The position numbers and the translations under genes were made by a program. Below, piece after piece: positions 16,324-24,959 of a stretch of DNA of 64,000 bases (position 1 is its first letter; each line of letters begins with the position of its first letter). The notes below the pieces were generated by a model. That model saw only the letters and a program-made list of their open reading frames with translations. It ran no database searches and was not told the DNA's origin. Source of the stretch: Propionibacteriaceae bacterium (GTDB lineage: Bacteria; Actinomycetota; Actinomycetes; Propionibacteriales; Propionibacteriaceae); contig WQZD01000016.1 in assembly GCA_009780915.1 (NCBI GenBank), forward strand, positions 1 to 64,000, given 5' to 3'.

Positions 16324-16503
16324 CCCAGGCGCGCAAATATCGGTCTTCGAAAGTTTTTTCCACGTCTGACATGGGGAAATATTATGAAAGCGTGACGGTG
16401 GCATGTTGTCATCACAGGACGGGTGGCCACAACCAGGGCTGGTGGGAATAGAGTCGTGCGTGGGCGCTGTCGTACTCGCCCGACCCGACCAAGGAGGACC
16501 AGC

Positions 16504-17217
16504 ATGGACGTCACACTCGTGACCTCGGCGCAGATGAGAGACCTCGACCAGCACACCATCGACCACCACCACATGGAGTCCCTGGTGCTCATGGAACGCG
16601 CGGGCCTGGCCTGCGTGCAGGCGATGGCGGTGGAGGGGATGGACGCCGACCCCGTGGTGGTCCTCTGCGGCCCGGGCAACAACGGTGGCGACGGGTTGGT
16701 GATCGCCCGCCTGGCCCACCTGGCCGGGCGCCGGGTGGTCGCGGTCCTGGTGGGCGATCAAGCCACGTCCACCCCCCAGACCGCCCGTCAGCGTCAGATC
16801 GCCCTCGGGTACGGTGTCCCGGTGATCGACCTGGACGACGCCGGGCCCGTCATCCTCACGGCGGGCACGCTCGTCGACGCCCTGCTGGGCATCGGCGGGA
16901 ACCGGGCGCCGGCCGGCCCGTTCGCCCACGCCGTCGATCTGATCAACGCCGCCCATGACCGGGGCGCGGCGGTCCTGGCCGTCGACCAGCCCACCGGTGT
17001 CTCAGCCGACACCGGCGAGGCGCCCGGCGTGGCGGTCCGCGCCGACGTGACCGTCACCTTCGCGTACATGAAGGTCGGCCTGGTGGCGCCTGCGGCCCGC
17101 GATCTGGTCGGCACGGTCCGCGTCGCGGACATCGGCGTGTACATCGATCCCGGCCCAGCGTCTGGCGGAGGGCAGGACGGCGCCGTCGCCCGCCAACAGG
17201 TCCGAGACGCGTACTAG
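16504..17217 (+). CDS. nnrE: NAD(P)H-hydrate epimerase
   Basis: NnrE (YjeF N-terminal domain) interconverts the R and S forms of hydrated NADH and NADPH so that the S form can be repaired by a dehydratase. The product has 237 residues and the family signature CGPGNNGGDGLVIARL at about residues 58-73, with DALLGIG and AVDQPTGV later on. The fused NnrD dehydratase domain found in many bacteria is absent; it must be encoded elsewhere if present. I chose the ATG at 16504 because AAGGAGG lies seven bases ahead of it. The gene is divergent from the pilus operon and followed 27 bases later by an alpha/beta hydrolase gene. Confidence 0.88.
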   Translation: MDVTLVTSAQMRDLDQHTIDHHHMESLVLMERAGLACVQAMAVEGMDADPVVVLCGPGNNGGDGLVIARLAHLAGRRVVAVLVGDQATSTPQTARQRQIALGYGVPVIDLDDAGPVILTAGTLVDALLGIGGNRAPAGPFAHAVDLINAAHDRGAAVLAVDQPTGVSADTGEAPGVAVRADVTVTFAYMKVGLVAPAARDLVGTVRVADIGVYIDPGPASGGGQDGAVARQQVRDAY

Positions 17218-17244
17218 ACTGGACATCCCAGCCAAGGAGGGTTC

Positions 17245-18252
17245 ATGTCTCACAGCGTCGTCACCACACCATCCACGTTCGTATCCTCCGGTCGGTACGC
17301 AGAGGATCGACCGCCAGCCTCCATCGCCGTGCGGACCTGGGCGCCAGACGGCATCGGACCTGACAACCCGCCCGTCGCCATCCTCCAACTCCACCACGGC
17401 ATGGTCGAGCACATCAGCCGGTACGACAGGTTCGCCCGCGCCGCCGCCGCCGAGGGTCTGCTGGTGGTGGGCATGGACTTCATCGGCCACGGCGACTCGG
17501 CGGAGGATCCGGACGACCTGGGGCACACCGGGGTGCGCCTGAGCGGCGGACGCAACCCGCTCGTCGAGGACGTCCACACCCTGCGGCAGCACACACAAGA
17601 GCAATGGCCGGGCGTCCCGTACGTGATCTTCGGCCATTCCATGGGCTCTTTCGTGGTCCGGTCCTATCTCGCCCGACACGGCCGCGGCCTGGACGGCGCG
17701 ATCATCTGCGGCACCGGGACGCTCGACCCGGTGATGGGCGGGGTCGCCGGCATCCTCCTGGCGCTGATCGGAGTGGGCCGTGCTCCCCGCCACCGCTCCT
17801 CCCTCTTCGCCGCCGCCTCGCTCGGAGCGTACAACAAGCCCTTCGAGAAGCACGGGGCGCGCACGGGCTTCGACTGGCTCTCCCGCGACCCGGAGCAGGT
17901 GGACGCGTACGTGGACGACCCCCGCTGCGGGGGGATCTTCACCCTCGCCGCCGACCGGGTGCTCATGGACGTGATCGGCCAGGCCAACTCCCCCGCCACG
18001 TACCGCGACACCCCCCACAGCCTCCCTCTCCTGCTGCTGTCCGGGGGCGCCGACCCCGTGGGCGCCATGGGCACGGGGGCCGCCGCCGTGGCCGAGCGGT
18101 ACCGCCGCGCCGGGGCCACGGACGTGACCCTGCGCCTGTACCCGCAGGCCCGTCACGAGCTGCTCAACGAACTCAACCGCGACGAGGTGACCCAGGATAT
18201 ATTCGGGTGGTTGCGTCGGATCGGGATCCCGTCGATCCCAGACAACGCCTAG
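17245..18252 (+). CDS. alpha/beta hydrolase, monoacylglycerol lipase/lysophospholipase-like
   Basis: This is a cytoplasmic serine hydrolase of the Hydrolase_4 family, whose members cleave monoacylglycerols, lysophospholipids or similar esters. The 335-residue product shows LQLHHGMVEHISRYDRFARA near residues 47-66, which is the oxyanion-hole region, and the nucleophile elbow GHSMGS at about 131-136. The Asp and His of the triad are likely in SGGADPVG (about 268) and ARHELLNE (about 301). Its ATG has an AAGGAGGG ribosome site. A TAGACT -10-like box overlaps the end of nnrE, so the gene may have its own promoter. The substrate is not predictable. Confidence 0.85.
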   Translation: MSHSVVTTPSTFVSSGRYAEDRPPASIAVRTWAPDGIGPDNPPVAILQLHHGMVEHISRYDRFARAAAAEGLLVVGMDFIGHGDSAEDPDDLGHTGVRLSGGRNPLVEDVHTLRQHTQEQWPGVPYVIFGHSMGSFVVRSYLARHGRGLDGAIICGTGTLDPVMGGVAGILLALIGVGRAPRHRSSLFAAASLGAYNKPFEKHGARTGFDWLSRDPEQVDAYVDDPRCGGIFTLAADRVLMDVIGQANSPATYRDTPHSLPLLLLSGGADPVGAMGTGAAAVAERYRRAGATDVTLRLYPQARHELLNELNRDEVTQDIFGWLRRIGIPSIPDNA

Positions 18253-18283
18253 GGCGCCTCACCACGGGTGACGGTCCGCCCGC

Positions 18284-18868
18284 TCACAGGCCCGGCAGGT
18301 GGTCCGCCACGAACAGGGCGAGCTCGGGTCTGAGGGTCGCCGCCGTGTCGTCCATGAGGGCATGGGCGTACCGGACGACCTCCCCTTGTCCGACATGGAA
18401 GTACGTCCCGGCGTGGTGCGCCGTGATCTGGTCGTCGGCGATGCGGCGCAGGATGGTGGAGGCGGACTGGTCCACCATGAGCGCCACCTCGTGCGGGGAG
18501 TACGTGGGTTCCGGGCGGGTCGACCCCGCCCACTCCGGGAACCATCGGGCCGCCTCGAACTGCTCGACGTGCCCGTTGTGGATGCTCAACCCCTCGCCCG
18601 CCAACGCCGTCGCCTGCCACCCGAGGGGCTCGGCGTGCTCGGTCGCGAGCCGCCCCCTGCTCGCGACCACACGATGCCACGGCAGGTCCGACGACCCGTC
18701 ACGCGCGACGGCGCCCACACGTCTGGCCGCCCCCGGATGACCGCTGAACGCCGCCACGTCGGCGTACGTCATCACCCTCCCCGGAGGGATGTCCGCCACG
18801 ACAGCTTCCACGGCCTCCGCCAAGGTGGGCTCGCCCTCGAAGGGCTGCGCCAGAGAAGGCTCGTTCAT
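18284..18868 (-). CDS. alkyltransferase-like protein fused to a helix-turn-helix domain
   Basis: The N-terminal half (residues about 13-105) is an MGMT-type DNA-binding domain: IPPGRVMTYADVAAFSGHPG and ARRVGAVARDG fit the recognition helix and Arg finger region. The active-site PCHRV of O6-alkylguanine methyltransferases is PWHRV here (residues 63-67), with Trp for Cys. This is the hallmark of ATL proteins, which flag alkylated bases for excision repair without removing the alkyl group. The C-terminal half (about 120-172, YSPHEVALMVDQSASTILRRI) reads like an excisionase/MerR-type helix-turn-helix. The 194-residue fusion is longer than single-domain ATLs (about 100). The start at 18868 is preferred over 18916 because ATL homology begins soon after, but no strong ribosome site supports either. 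Confidence 0.75.
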   Translation of the reverse strand: MNEPSLAQPFEGEPTLAEAVEAVVADIPPGRVMTYADVAAFSGHPGAARRVGAVARDGSSDLPWHRVVASRGRLATEHAEPLGWQATALAGEGLSIHNGHVEQFEAARWFPEWAGSTRPEPTYSPHEVALMVDQSASTILRRIADDQITAHHAGTYFHVGQGEVVRYAHALMDDTAATLRPELALFVADHLPGL

Positions 18869-18959
18869 ATGGACAACTCTATAGCACCATTGACCCTCCG
18901 CGATGGAGTCGTCCACCTCGTGTGCGTTCCATCGAAGTCCACCCCGCTCGTCGCCGGAC

Positions 18960-19619
18960 TCACCCGTAGGTGTCGCGTGGACCCCTTCCGGGGACGGATC
19001 GGGGACCCTTCTTCCAGGACGGGGCCTGGGGCCCGAGGATCTGGAGCCGGGTGACGGTGCGCGGACCCAGGATCTCGTTCAGCCGGGCGATGATCTGGGG
19101 GGACATGGCCCTCAGGGAGGTCGCCCAGGTCGTCGAGTCGGCCCGTACGGTCAACACCCCCGACTCCCATTTCTCCGGTTTCGTGTGCTGGGCGTTGACG
19201 TCGCCGACGAACTGGGCCCACTGCGGCATCAACGACACGACCGACACCTGTTTCTTCCATCCCCGTCGCGTCAGGATCGAGTCCAGGACGGCGCCGGCCG
19301 CTTGCGGGTCACGCCGTGAGGGGCCAGGCCCCGACCAGGGGACCTCGTCCGGATCGGTGTCCACGGGACGCTTGCGCCGTCGGACAGGGGCCACGCCGCG
19401 CGCGGCCGCGGCGATCCTCTCCGCCATCTGCGTCCCGGTCGGGTCGTGGGGGGGACGGTACGCCGGTGCGTCCACGTCCCGCTCCTGCTCGTGGCCCTGC
19501 GGGGGAGGGAGGGAGACGGGGTCACGTCGTGATCGTGAGGGGTCCTCGGGCGTGGGGTCCGTCACCGGCGCCCCGGTCTCCCATCGTGTCGGCTCGACCT
19601 GGTCACGTTCGTCCGTCAC
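18960..19619 (-). CDS. dciA: DciA family helicase-loading protein (DUF721)
   Basis: DciA helps load or operate the replicative helicase DnaB in bacteria without DnaC or DnaI. The 219-residue product has a long disordered, charged N-terminal half (about residues 1-85) and then the DUF721 domain (about 95-195: VSLMPQWAQFVGDVNAQHTKP, then LTVRADSTTWATSLR). This matches the actinobacterial form that follows recF. I start it at the GTG at 19619, which overlaps the recF stop codon by four bases (GTGA), a sign of coupled translation. In most actinobacteria gyrB comes next; here an unrelated gene on the same strand lies downstream. Confidence 0.85.
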   Translation of the reverse strand: MTDERDQVEPTRWETGAPVTDPTPEDPSRSRRDPVSLPPPQGHEQERDVDAPAYRPPHDPTGTQMAERIAAAARGVAPVRRRKRPVDTDPDEVPWSGPGPSRRDPQAAGAVLDSILTRRGWKKQVSVVSLMPQWAQFVGDVNAQHTKPEKWESGVLTVRADSTTWATSLRAMSPQIIARLNEILGPRTVTRLQILGPQAPSWKKGPRSVPGRGPRDTYG

Positions 19620-20785
19620 GACAGAACCTCCTCGTCGGGCGTCCCCAGGGGGAAGGGGCCAGCGACCGTCCCGCGGCCCACGTCGAACAGGGACCCTCGC
19701 AGGGTGTCCGGCAGGTCGCGGCGCACGGCGACCGTGACCAAGGACTGCTCCACCATGTCCATGGTGGCCACGACGCGGGCACGGCGGTGCTCGTCCAACT
19801 CGGCGAACACGTCGTCCAGGATGAGGATCGGCTCGATGCCGTCGTCGCGCAAGACATCCACGCTGCCCAGACGCAGGGCGAGGGCGAACGACCATCCCTC
19901 GCCGTGGCTGGCGTACCCCTTGACCGGGAACTCCCCCAGTGACAAGGCGAGATCGTCTCGATGGGGGCCGACCAGGCAGACCCCGCGGGCGATCTCCTCG
20001 TCCCGGCGGGCGTCGATCCGCTCCTGGAGTGCGTCGCGCACGGCGTCGACGTCGGGCCCGGTCTCGGGTGGGATCGAGGAGGACTGGTACGACATGTCCG
20101 CCCGCGACGGCACGGGCGCGATGGCGTCGTACGCCTCGGTCACGCGCTCGCCCAGGTCGGCGAGGGTGCGCAACCGGGCCGCGACCACCTCCGCGCCCAA
20201 GCGGACGATGGCCTCGTCCCACACGGCGAGGGTCTCGGCCTCGCCCGCCCCGGCCCGGCGCAGGCTGCGCCCGGACATGGCTTTCACCAAGGTGGTCTTC
20301 TGCTTGACGGCCCGCTCGTACTCGGCCCGCACACCCGCCAGGCGGGGCCACCGGGTGACCACCAGGTCGTCGATGAACCGTCGGCGCTGCGCGGGATCCC
20401 CTCGGACGATGGCCAAGTCCTCGGGGGCGAAGACGACCGTGCGCACCGCGCCCAGGATCTCCCTCGGGCGCACCGGCGCCCTGTTCAGCATGGCTTTGTT
20501 CTGTTGGCCGGGGCGCAGTTCCAGGGCGACGCTGAGGGCTCGGTCGTCGCCGAGCCCGGCCTGGACCTTGGCCGTGACCGTCGCCTGGGCGGCGCCCATC
20601 TTGATCAGGGGCTGGTCTCCGGCCACCCTGTGCGACCCCAGAGTCGCCAGCACATGAACGGCCTCGACGATGTTCGTCTTCCCGTAGCCGTTGGGGCCGA
20701 CGAAGACGTTGACGCCGGGGCTGAGGGTCAGGTCGGCGGACTCGTACGACCTGAAATGGGACAGCGACAGTCGCGACAGGTACAC
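19616..20785 (-). CDS. recF: DNA replication and repair protein RecF
   Basis: RecF is an SMC-like ATPase that helps load RecA at DNA gaps together with RecO and RecR. The 389-residue product starts VYLSRLSLSHFRSY and has a Walker A motif GPNGYGKT near residues 30-37, followed by the RecF signature FAPEDLAIVRGDPAQRRRFI, with a Walker B/signature region ILILDDVFAELDEHRR near the end. I start it at the GTG at 20785, eight bases after the dnaN stop, because upstream codons have no family similarity. Length and order after dnaN are standard. Confidence 0.93.
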   Translation of the reverse strand: MYLSRLSLSHFRSYESADLTLSPGVNVFVGPNGYGKTNIVEAVHVLATLGSHRVAGDQPLIKMGAAQATVTAKVQAGLGDDRALSVALELRPGQQNKAMLNRAPVRPREILGAVRTVVFAPEDLAIVRGDPAQRRRFIDDLVVTRWPRLAGVRAEYERAVKQKTTLVKAMSGRSLRRAGAGEAETLAVWDEAIVRLGAEVVAARLRTLADLGERVTEAYDAIAPVPSRADMSYQSSSIPPETGPDVDAVRDALQERIDARRDEEIARGVCLVGPHRDDLALSLGEFPVKGYASHGEGWSFALALRLGSVDVLRDDGIEPILILDDVFAELDEHRRARVVATMDMVEQSLVTVAVRRDLPDTLRGSLFDVGRGTVAGPFPLGTPDEEVLS

Positions 20786-20793
20786 GTGATGGC

Positions 20794-21951
20794 TTAGCTG
20801 GACAGGCGCATGAGCATGATCACGTGGCGGTAGTCGGGCGAGGGCTCGCCGTCCAGGTCCGGCAGAGGGGTGACCAGGCACGGCTTGCCGGAGCCGGTGA
20901 ACGAGATGTGGACGTACGTGGTGTCTAGAGCGGACAGGGCGTCCAGGAGGTAATGGGGGTTGAAACCCGCCTCTGTCAGCGGGGGTTCGCCAGCGCCGCA
21001 GTCGACGAGGGCGCTCACGGATTCCGAGGCCTGCGCCTGGTCGCCGCGTGCCGCCTCCAGGACGATGGAGTCGGAGTCGATCCGCATCCTCAAGCTGGTG
21101 TTCTTCTCGGCCACCAGGGCGACGCGACGTACGGCGGCGACGAGGTCGCCCGTGTTGGCGCGCACCGTCAGGTCGTCGGGGATGTTCATCAGGTGTCGCA
21201 GCTTGGGGAACTCCCCGTCCAGCAGACGCGTGGTGATCTGGCGGATCCCGCCGGGCCCCTCGGCTTCGAAACCGATCAGGCCTTCCCCCGCGGAGACGTC
21301 GGCCAGGGAGATCGTGATCCTCTCGGCGCCCACCAGGGACTTCGCCGTGTCCGAGAGCACTTTGCCCGGGACGAGGGCGGAGGTCTGGGAGACGGTGGAC
21401 GAGGGGTTCCAGGTCAGCTCTTTGAGAGCCATGCGGTACCGGTCCGTGGCGAGCAAGGACAAGTTGTCGCCCTCGAACTCCAGCTTGATGCCGGTGAAGA
21501 CCGGCAGGAGTTCGTCCCGGCCGGCCGCCACGACCACTTGGCCGACGCCCTTGGCGAGGTCGTCCGGGGAGATCCAGCCGGACGCCTTGGGCATCGCAGG
21601 AAGGTCAGGGTACTCGTTGACGGGCAGCGTCTGGAACGCGAACCGGGCGGAGCCGCAGACCAGCTCCAGCTCGGACTCGTTGCTCGACAAGACGACGGGC
21701 TTGGATGGCAGCGAGCGGGTGACGTCCGCCAGGAGTTTTCCTGACACGAGGACCACACCGGGGGTCTCCACGTCGGCCTTGATGGTGACCTGAGCGGAGG
21801 TCTCGTAGTCGAAGCTGGACAGGGTGACCACATCCGCCTCCGCTTTGATCAGCAGACCGGCGAGGATGGGGAAGCTTGGACGGGTGGGCAGACTGCGGGC
21901 AGCCCAGGCAACGGCGTCGGCAAGGACGTCTTTGTCGAGTTGAATCTTCAT
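20794..21951 (-). CDS. dnaN: DNA polymerase III subunit beta (sliding clamp)
   Basis: The sliding clamp is a ring-shaped dimer that tethers DNA polymerase III to DNA. The 385-residue product has the three-domain clamp pattern from MKIQLDKDVLADAVAWAARS to the C-terminal HVIMLMRL. The ATG at 21951 is preceded by AAGGAG at six bases, so it is preferred over an in-frame ATG 30 bases upstream. It lies between the origin DnaA-box cluster and recF on the minus strand, in the usual dnaA-dnaN-recF order. Confidence 0.96.
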   Translation of the reverse strand: MKIQLDKDVLADAVAWAARSLPTRPSFPILAGLLIKAEADVVTLSSFDYETSAQVTIKADVETPGVVLVSGKLLADVTRSLPSKPVVLSSNESELELVCGSARFAFQTLPVNEYPDLPAMPKASGWISPDDLAKGVGQVVVAAGRDELLPVFTGIKLEFEGDNLSLLATDRYRMALKELTWNPSSTVSQTSALVPGKVLSDTAKSLVGAERITISLADVSAGEGLIGFEAEGPGGIRQITTRLLDGEFPKLRHLMNIPDDLTVRANTGDLVAAVRRVALVAEKNTSLRMRIDSDSIVLEAARGDQAQASESVSALVDCGAGEPPLTEAGFNPHYLLDALSALDTTYVHISFTGSGKPCLVTPLPDLDGEPSPDYRHVIMLMRLSS

Positions 21952-22176
21952 GGAAACTCCTTGTCCTAGAATCATACCCACTTGTGCGCACCAATGGTAC
22001 CGACGGCCGAGGGCCGTGCGGGTCTGCGGAGATTCTATCTGTTCGGTCCCTGGCTAGGGAATCGAGATCATACCCAGAACAACAATCCCATCAGGGCTGG
22101 TGAGCCGTCCACACATCCACAGGCCGCTGAAGGGGACGGTTGTGATTTATGTACTTCTCATCATCGTCATAGCCTG

Positions 22177-22351
22177 TGTGGATAGTGTGGATAACCGTCA
22201 TCTGCCTCAGACGGATTCTGAATGACATGCGTGGTATTTCTGTGGATAAGTCTGTGGAAACTGTGGATATCTGGGGAAAAACTCGGGCGGTCGTCCCCAT
22301 GTGCATGAGTGTCCACAGAAATCGGGGCAAGTTATCCACAGGTTATCCACA
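22177..22351. other. oriC: chromosomal origin (oriC) with DnaA-box cluster
   Basis: The dnaA-dnaN gap (21952-22479) holds several DnaA boxes. Perfect TTATCCACA boxes occur at 22186-22194 and 22241-22249 (minus orientation) and at 22332-22340 and 22343-22351 (plus orientation). Near matches lie at 22177-22185, 22262-22270 and 22309-22317. The boxes on the left and right point toward each other. AT-rich stretches at about 22141-22165 and 22230-22290 could be the unwinding element. The rest of the gap up to dnaA holds a few GATCGATCAGG repeats and no gene. Confidence 0.85.
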
Positions 22352-22420
22352 GGCTTTCGGGACACAGGACAGCGGTCGAAAAGTCGTATGGGCGGGGTGA
22401 GGATGGGGGGACGACATTGT

Positions 22421-22484
22421 GATCGATCAGGGCATCCATGGTGGACGACAGGGTCGGTCGGGGATCGATCAGGGATCGATCAGG
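22421..22484. repeat. GATCGATCAGG repeats at the 3' end of dnaA
   Basis: The 11-mer GATCGATCAGG occurs at 22421-22431 and as a tandem pair at 22463-22473 and 22474-22484, the last copy overlapping the dnaA stop. GATCGATC is itself palindromic. The role is unknown; it may be part of the dnaA terminator or of the origin. Confidence 0.45.
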
Positions 22485-23853
22485 AGGTCTGCTGCTTCAG
22501 CCGCGATGTGATCTCTGAGATGGTGTTGAAGATGGTCCGGTCGGTGATCATCATCTCGGAGATCTTGCGGGACGCGTGCATGACGGTGGTGTGGTCGCGG
22601 CCGAAGAGGGCGCCGATCTTCGGCAGGGACAGTTCGGTCAGGTCCCGGCACAGGTACATGGCGACCTGGCGGGCCAGGGCGATGTTGGCCGTGCGGTTGG
22701 CGCCGATGAGGTCGTCGACGGTCAAGGAGAAGTAATGCGCGGTGTGCGTCATGATCATCGACGCCGTGATCGGCTGGCCGAAACCGTCGGGGATCAGGTC
22801 CTGGAGGACGATCTCCGCCAACTCCAGGTTGATCGGCTGGCCGTTGAGCGACGCGAAGGCGGTCACACGGATCAGGGCGCCTTCCAGCTCGCGGATGTTC
22901 GACTGGATCTTGGAGGCGATGAACTCCAGCACCTCGGGCGGCATGGACAACCGCTCGGCGGCCGCCTTCTTCCGCAGGATGGCGATCCTCGTCTCCAGGT
23001 CGGCCGGCTGGATGTCGGCGATGAGCCCCCATTCGAACCGGGAGCGCAGTCGGGGCTCCAGGGCCTCCAGCATCTTGGGCGGGCGGTCGGAGGTCATGAC
23101 GATCTGCTTCTGCGCGTTGTGCAGAGTGTTGAAGGTGTGGAAGAACTCCTCCTGGGTCTGGATCTTCGACTCCAGGAACTGGATGTCGTCGAGCAGGAGG
23201 ATGTCCACCTCGCGGTACATGGCGCGGAAATGGGCGGTGCGGTTGTCCGAGATCGCGTTGATGAAGTCGTTGGTCATCTCCTCGGTGGAGACGTACTTGA
23301 CCTTCAACGAGGAGTAGTACTCATGGATGTAGTGCCCGATGGCGTGCAAGAGGTGGGTCTTGCCCAGTCCCGACGCGCCGTAGATCATCAGGGGGTTGTA
23401 CGACTTGCCCGGGCTCTCCGCCACCGCGACGGCGGCCGCGTGGGCGAACCTGTTGGAGGGGCCGATGACGAAGGTCTCGAACGTGTACTTGGCGTTGAGC
23501 CGCTCCACCTGCTGGTCGCGTTCCCGGGACGTGGTCTCCGGGGCTGGCGCCTCGGCGACCACGGCGGGCCGAGGCGCGGCGGCCGCCAGCGACGCGAGGT
23601 CGGAGTCGACGGACGTCGACAGGCGCACGGGGGAGTTCAAGTAGTCGGAGGCGACCTGCTCGATCTTGGATCGCAGTCGCTGCTCGATGCGTTCACGGGT
23701 GAAATCGTTGGGGACGAGCAGGTGCAACACGGCGCCGTCGAAGCTCGTGGGCTGGGACGTGGAGAGCAAGGCTCGGGTCCCGGGGTCGATCGTGGACAGC
23801 AGATGGGACCACAAAGAGGCAAGCATATCCGAGGAGTCGGTCGCGATCACCGT
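22480..23853 (-). CDS. dnaA: chromosomal replication initiator DnaA
   Basis: DnaA binds DnaA boxes as an ATP-dependent oligomer and opens the origin. The product has the N-terminal DnaB-interaction domain, a short linker, the AAA+ domain ([17 protein letters not shown], then the Walker [10 protein letters not shown]) and the C-terminal helix-turn-helix with the DnaA signature [15 protein letters not shown]. The linker is short for an actinobacterium (total 457 residues), unlike the long acidic linker of Streptomyces. I start at the GTG at 23853 because AGAGGAG lies six bases ahead; an ATG twelve bases upstream (23865) is the alternative. Three DnaA boxes lie just upstream, which suggests autoregulation. 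Confidence 0.95.
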   Translation of the reverse strand, partial: TVIATDSSDMLASLWSHLLSTIDPGTRALLSTSQPTSFDGAVLHLLVPNDFTRERIEQRLRSKIEQVASDYLNSPVRLSTSVDSDLASLAAAAPRPAVVAEAPAPETTSRERDQQVERLNAKYTFETFVIGPSNRFAHAAAVAVAESPGKSYNPLMIYGASGLGKTHLLHAIGHYIHEYYSSLKVKYVSTEEMTNDFINAISDNRTAHFRAMYREVDILLLDDIQFLESKIQTQEEFFHTFNTLHNAQKQIVMTSDRPPKMLEALEPRLRSRFEWGLIADIQPADLETRIAILRKKAAAERLSMPPEVLEFIASKIQSNIRELEGALIRVTAFASLNGQPINLELAEIVLQDLIPDGFGQPITASMIMTHTAHYFSLTVDDLIGANRTANIALARQVAMYLCRDLTELSLPKIGALFGRDHTTVMHASRKISEMMITDRTIFNTISEITSRLKQQTS

Positions 23854-23882
23854 TGCTCCTCTCATCGGGTCGAATCCACTAG

Positions 23883-23914
23883 TTGTCCACATACTTATCC
23901 ACAGGTGTGGATAC
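23883..23914. promoter_or_regulatory. three DnaA boxes upstream of dnaA
   Basis: TTGTCCACA at 23883-23891, TTATCCACA at 23895-23903 and TGTGGATAC at 23906-23914 are DnaA-box matches packed within 32 bp of each other and 30-60 bp ahead of the dnaA start. They probably mediate DnaA autoregulation and may form a second part of the origin. Confidence 0.7.
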
Positions 23915-23930
23915 GCGAAAACAGCGGGAC

Positions 23931-23967
23931 AATCTCTAGAGATTACCGTAATCCTTGGCACACCAAG
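23931..23967. promoter_or_regulatory. run of three palindromes in the dnaA promoter region
   Basis: AATCTCTAGAGATT at 23931-23944 is a perfect 14-bp palindrome. It overlaps GATTACCGTAATC at 23941-23953, and is followed directly by CTTGG-CACA-CCAAG at 23954-23967. They sit beyond the DnaA boxes in the 344-base gap between dnaA and rpmH. The remaining bases (23968-24197) contain the rpmH promoter region, including a TTGACA at about 24153, and nothing else I can name. Confidence 0.5.
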
Positions 23968-24197
23968 AATTCAAGTAGAGGTGGAGAAATCTCAGACATT
24001 GTCGGCGTGTCGGATGGACGGGGGCTTCCGATCTCTCCACTGCGCGGGCGGCGGCCCACCCACCCGGACAGGGTGTGAGAGGCGGAAACTTGATCCGACG
24101 CTGTTTATGGCGTATCGTTGCACAGTCGTTTTAGTGACGATGATTCCCCTGTTGACACACAGCAGGATAGTTCTGGAAATGAGTGTGGGAGCTTTCT

Positions 24198-24335
24198 GTG
24201 AGCAAGCGTACCTATCAGCCGAGCAATCGGCGTCGTAATCGGACGCACGGGTTCCGTACCCGTATGCGTACTCGTGCTGGCCGTGCCATCTTGTCCGCTC
24301 GTCGGGCCAAGGGGCGCACGGAATTGACCGTCTAA
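24198..24335 (+). CDS. rpmH: 50S ribosomal protein L34
   Basis: This small ribosomal protein of the large subunit starts with GTG and is translated as [18 protein letters not shown] after the first residue, ending AKGRTELTV. It has 45 residues, the normal size. The Arg/Lys-rich composition and the position between dnaA and rnpA confirm it. A GGGAG ribosome site lies about nine bases upstream. It is the first gene of the rightward rpmH-rnpA-yidD-yidC-jag-rsmG cluster. Confidence 0.97.
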   Translation: MSKRTYQPSNRRRNRTHGFRTRMRTRAGRAILSARRAKGRTELTV

Positions 24336-24339
24336 GACC

Positions 24340-24672
24340 ATGCTGCCGCAGCGGTTCAGGCTGCGCAAGAGTGCAGAATTCGTGTCGGTGATGCGACGTG
24401 GCCGCAAGGTCGCGCGTCCGACGCTGATTCTGTACGCCCGCGAGGCGGCGTCGCCGCACGTCGGGTTGATCGTGTCTCGCCAGGTCGGCGGCGCGGTCCA
24501 ACGCAACAAGGTCAAGCGTCAGCTGCGCCATTGTGCCGCTGGACTCGTGGACGAGTCGGCGCCCGTGGACGTGGTCGTACGGGCGTTGCCGCGCGCCGGC
24601 GCGCCCTCGGTGCGGCTCTGTGAGGACTTGAAATCCGCATGGGCCGCCGCCGTCGAGGGGGTACGGTCGTGA
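24340..24672 (+). CDS. rnpA: ribonuclease P protein component
   Basis: RnpA is the protein cofactor of RNase P, which trims the 5' leader of tRNA precursors. The 110-residue product shows the family pattern LRKSAEFVSVMRRGRK at the start and the RNA-binding RNR-type motif QRNKVKRQLRH at about residues 54-64. It begins four bases after the rpmH stop. Its own stop overlaps the yidD GTG start (GTGA), so the two are translationally coupled. Confidence 0.95.
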   Translation: MLPQRFRLRKSAEFVSVMRRGRKVARPTLILYAREAASPHVGLIVSRQVGGAVQRNKVKRQLRHCAAGLVDESAPVDVVVRALPRAGAPSVRLCEDLKSAWAAAVEGVRS

Positions 24673-24959
24673 AGTGGCTGATGATCGGGTTCATCAAGGC
24701 GTGGAGAGCGGTGATCTCGCCTCTCTATGGAAACGTGTGCAAGTATTACCCGTCGTGTTCGGCGTACGGCCTGAAAGCCGTGCAGACCCATGGGGCCCTC
24801 AAGGGTGGCTGGTTGACCATCTGGAGGATCATGCGGTGCAACCCGTGGTCGCATGGGGGGTACGATCCCGTCCCCGGAACGCCAGAGGCAGACGAGTGGA
24901 TCAAAGAGCAGGCAGAGATGGAGGCGTGTCACAGCGCCCATGAAGGAGTGGTTGGATGA
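24669..24959 (+). CDS. yidD: membrane protein insertion efficiency factor YidD
   Basis: YidD is a small membrane-associated protein that assists the YidC insertase. The product has 96 residues from the GTG at 24669 and the diagnostic core YKYYPSCSAYGLKAVQ-like segment (here CKYYPSCSAYGLKAVQTHGA), followed by RIMRCNPWSHGGYDPVP. The start overlaps the rnpA stop by four bases, and the stop overlaps the yidC ATG. The tail after about residue 80 is acidic and variable. Confidence 0.93.
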   Translation: MKWLMIGFIKAWRAVISPLYGNVCKYYPSCSAYGLKAVQTHGALKGGWLTIWRIMRCNPWSHGGYDPVPGTPEADEWIKEQAEMEACHSAHEGVVG

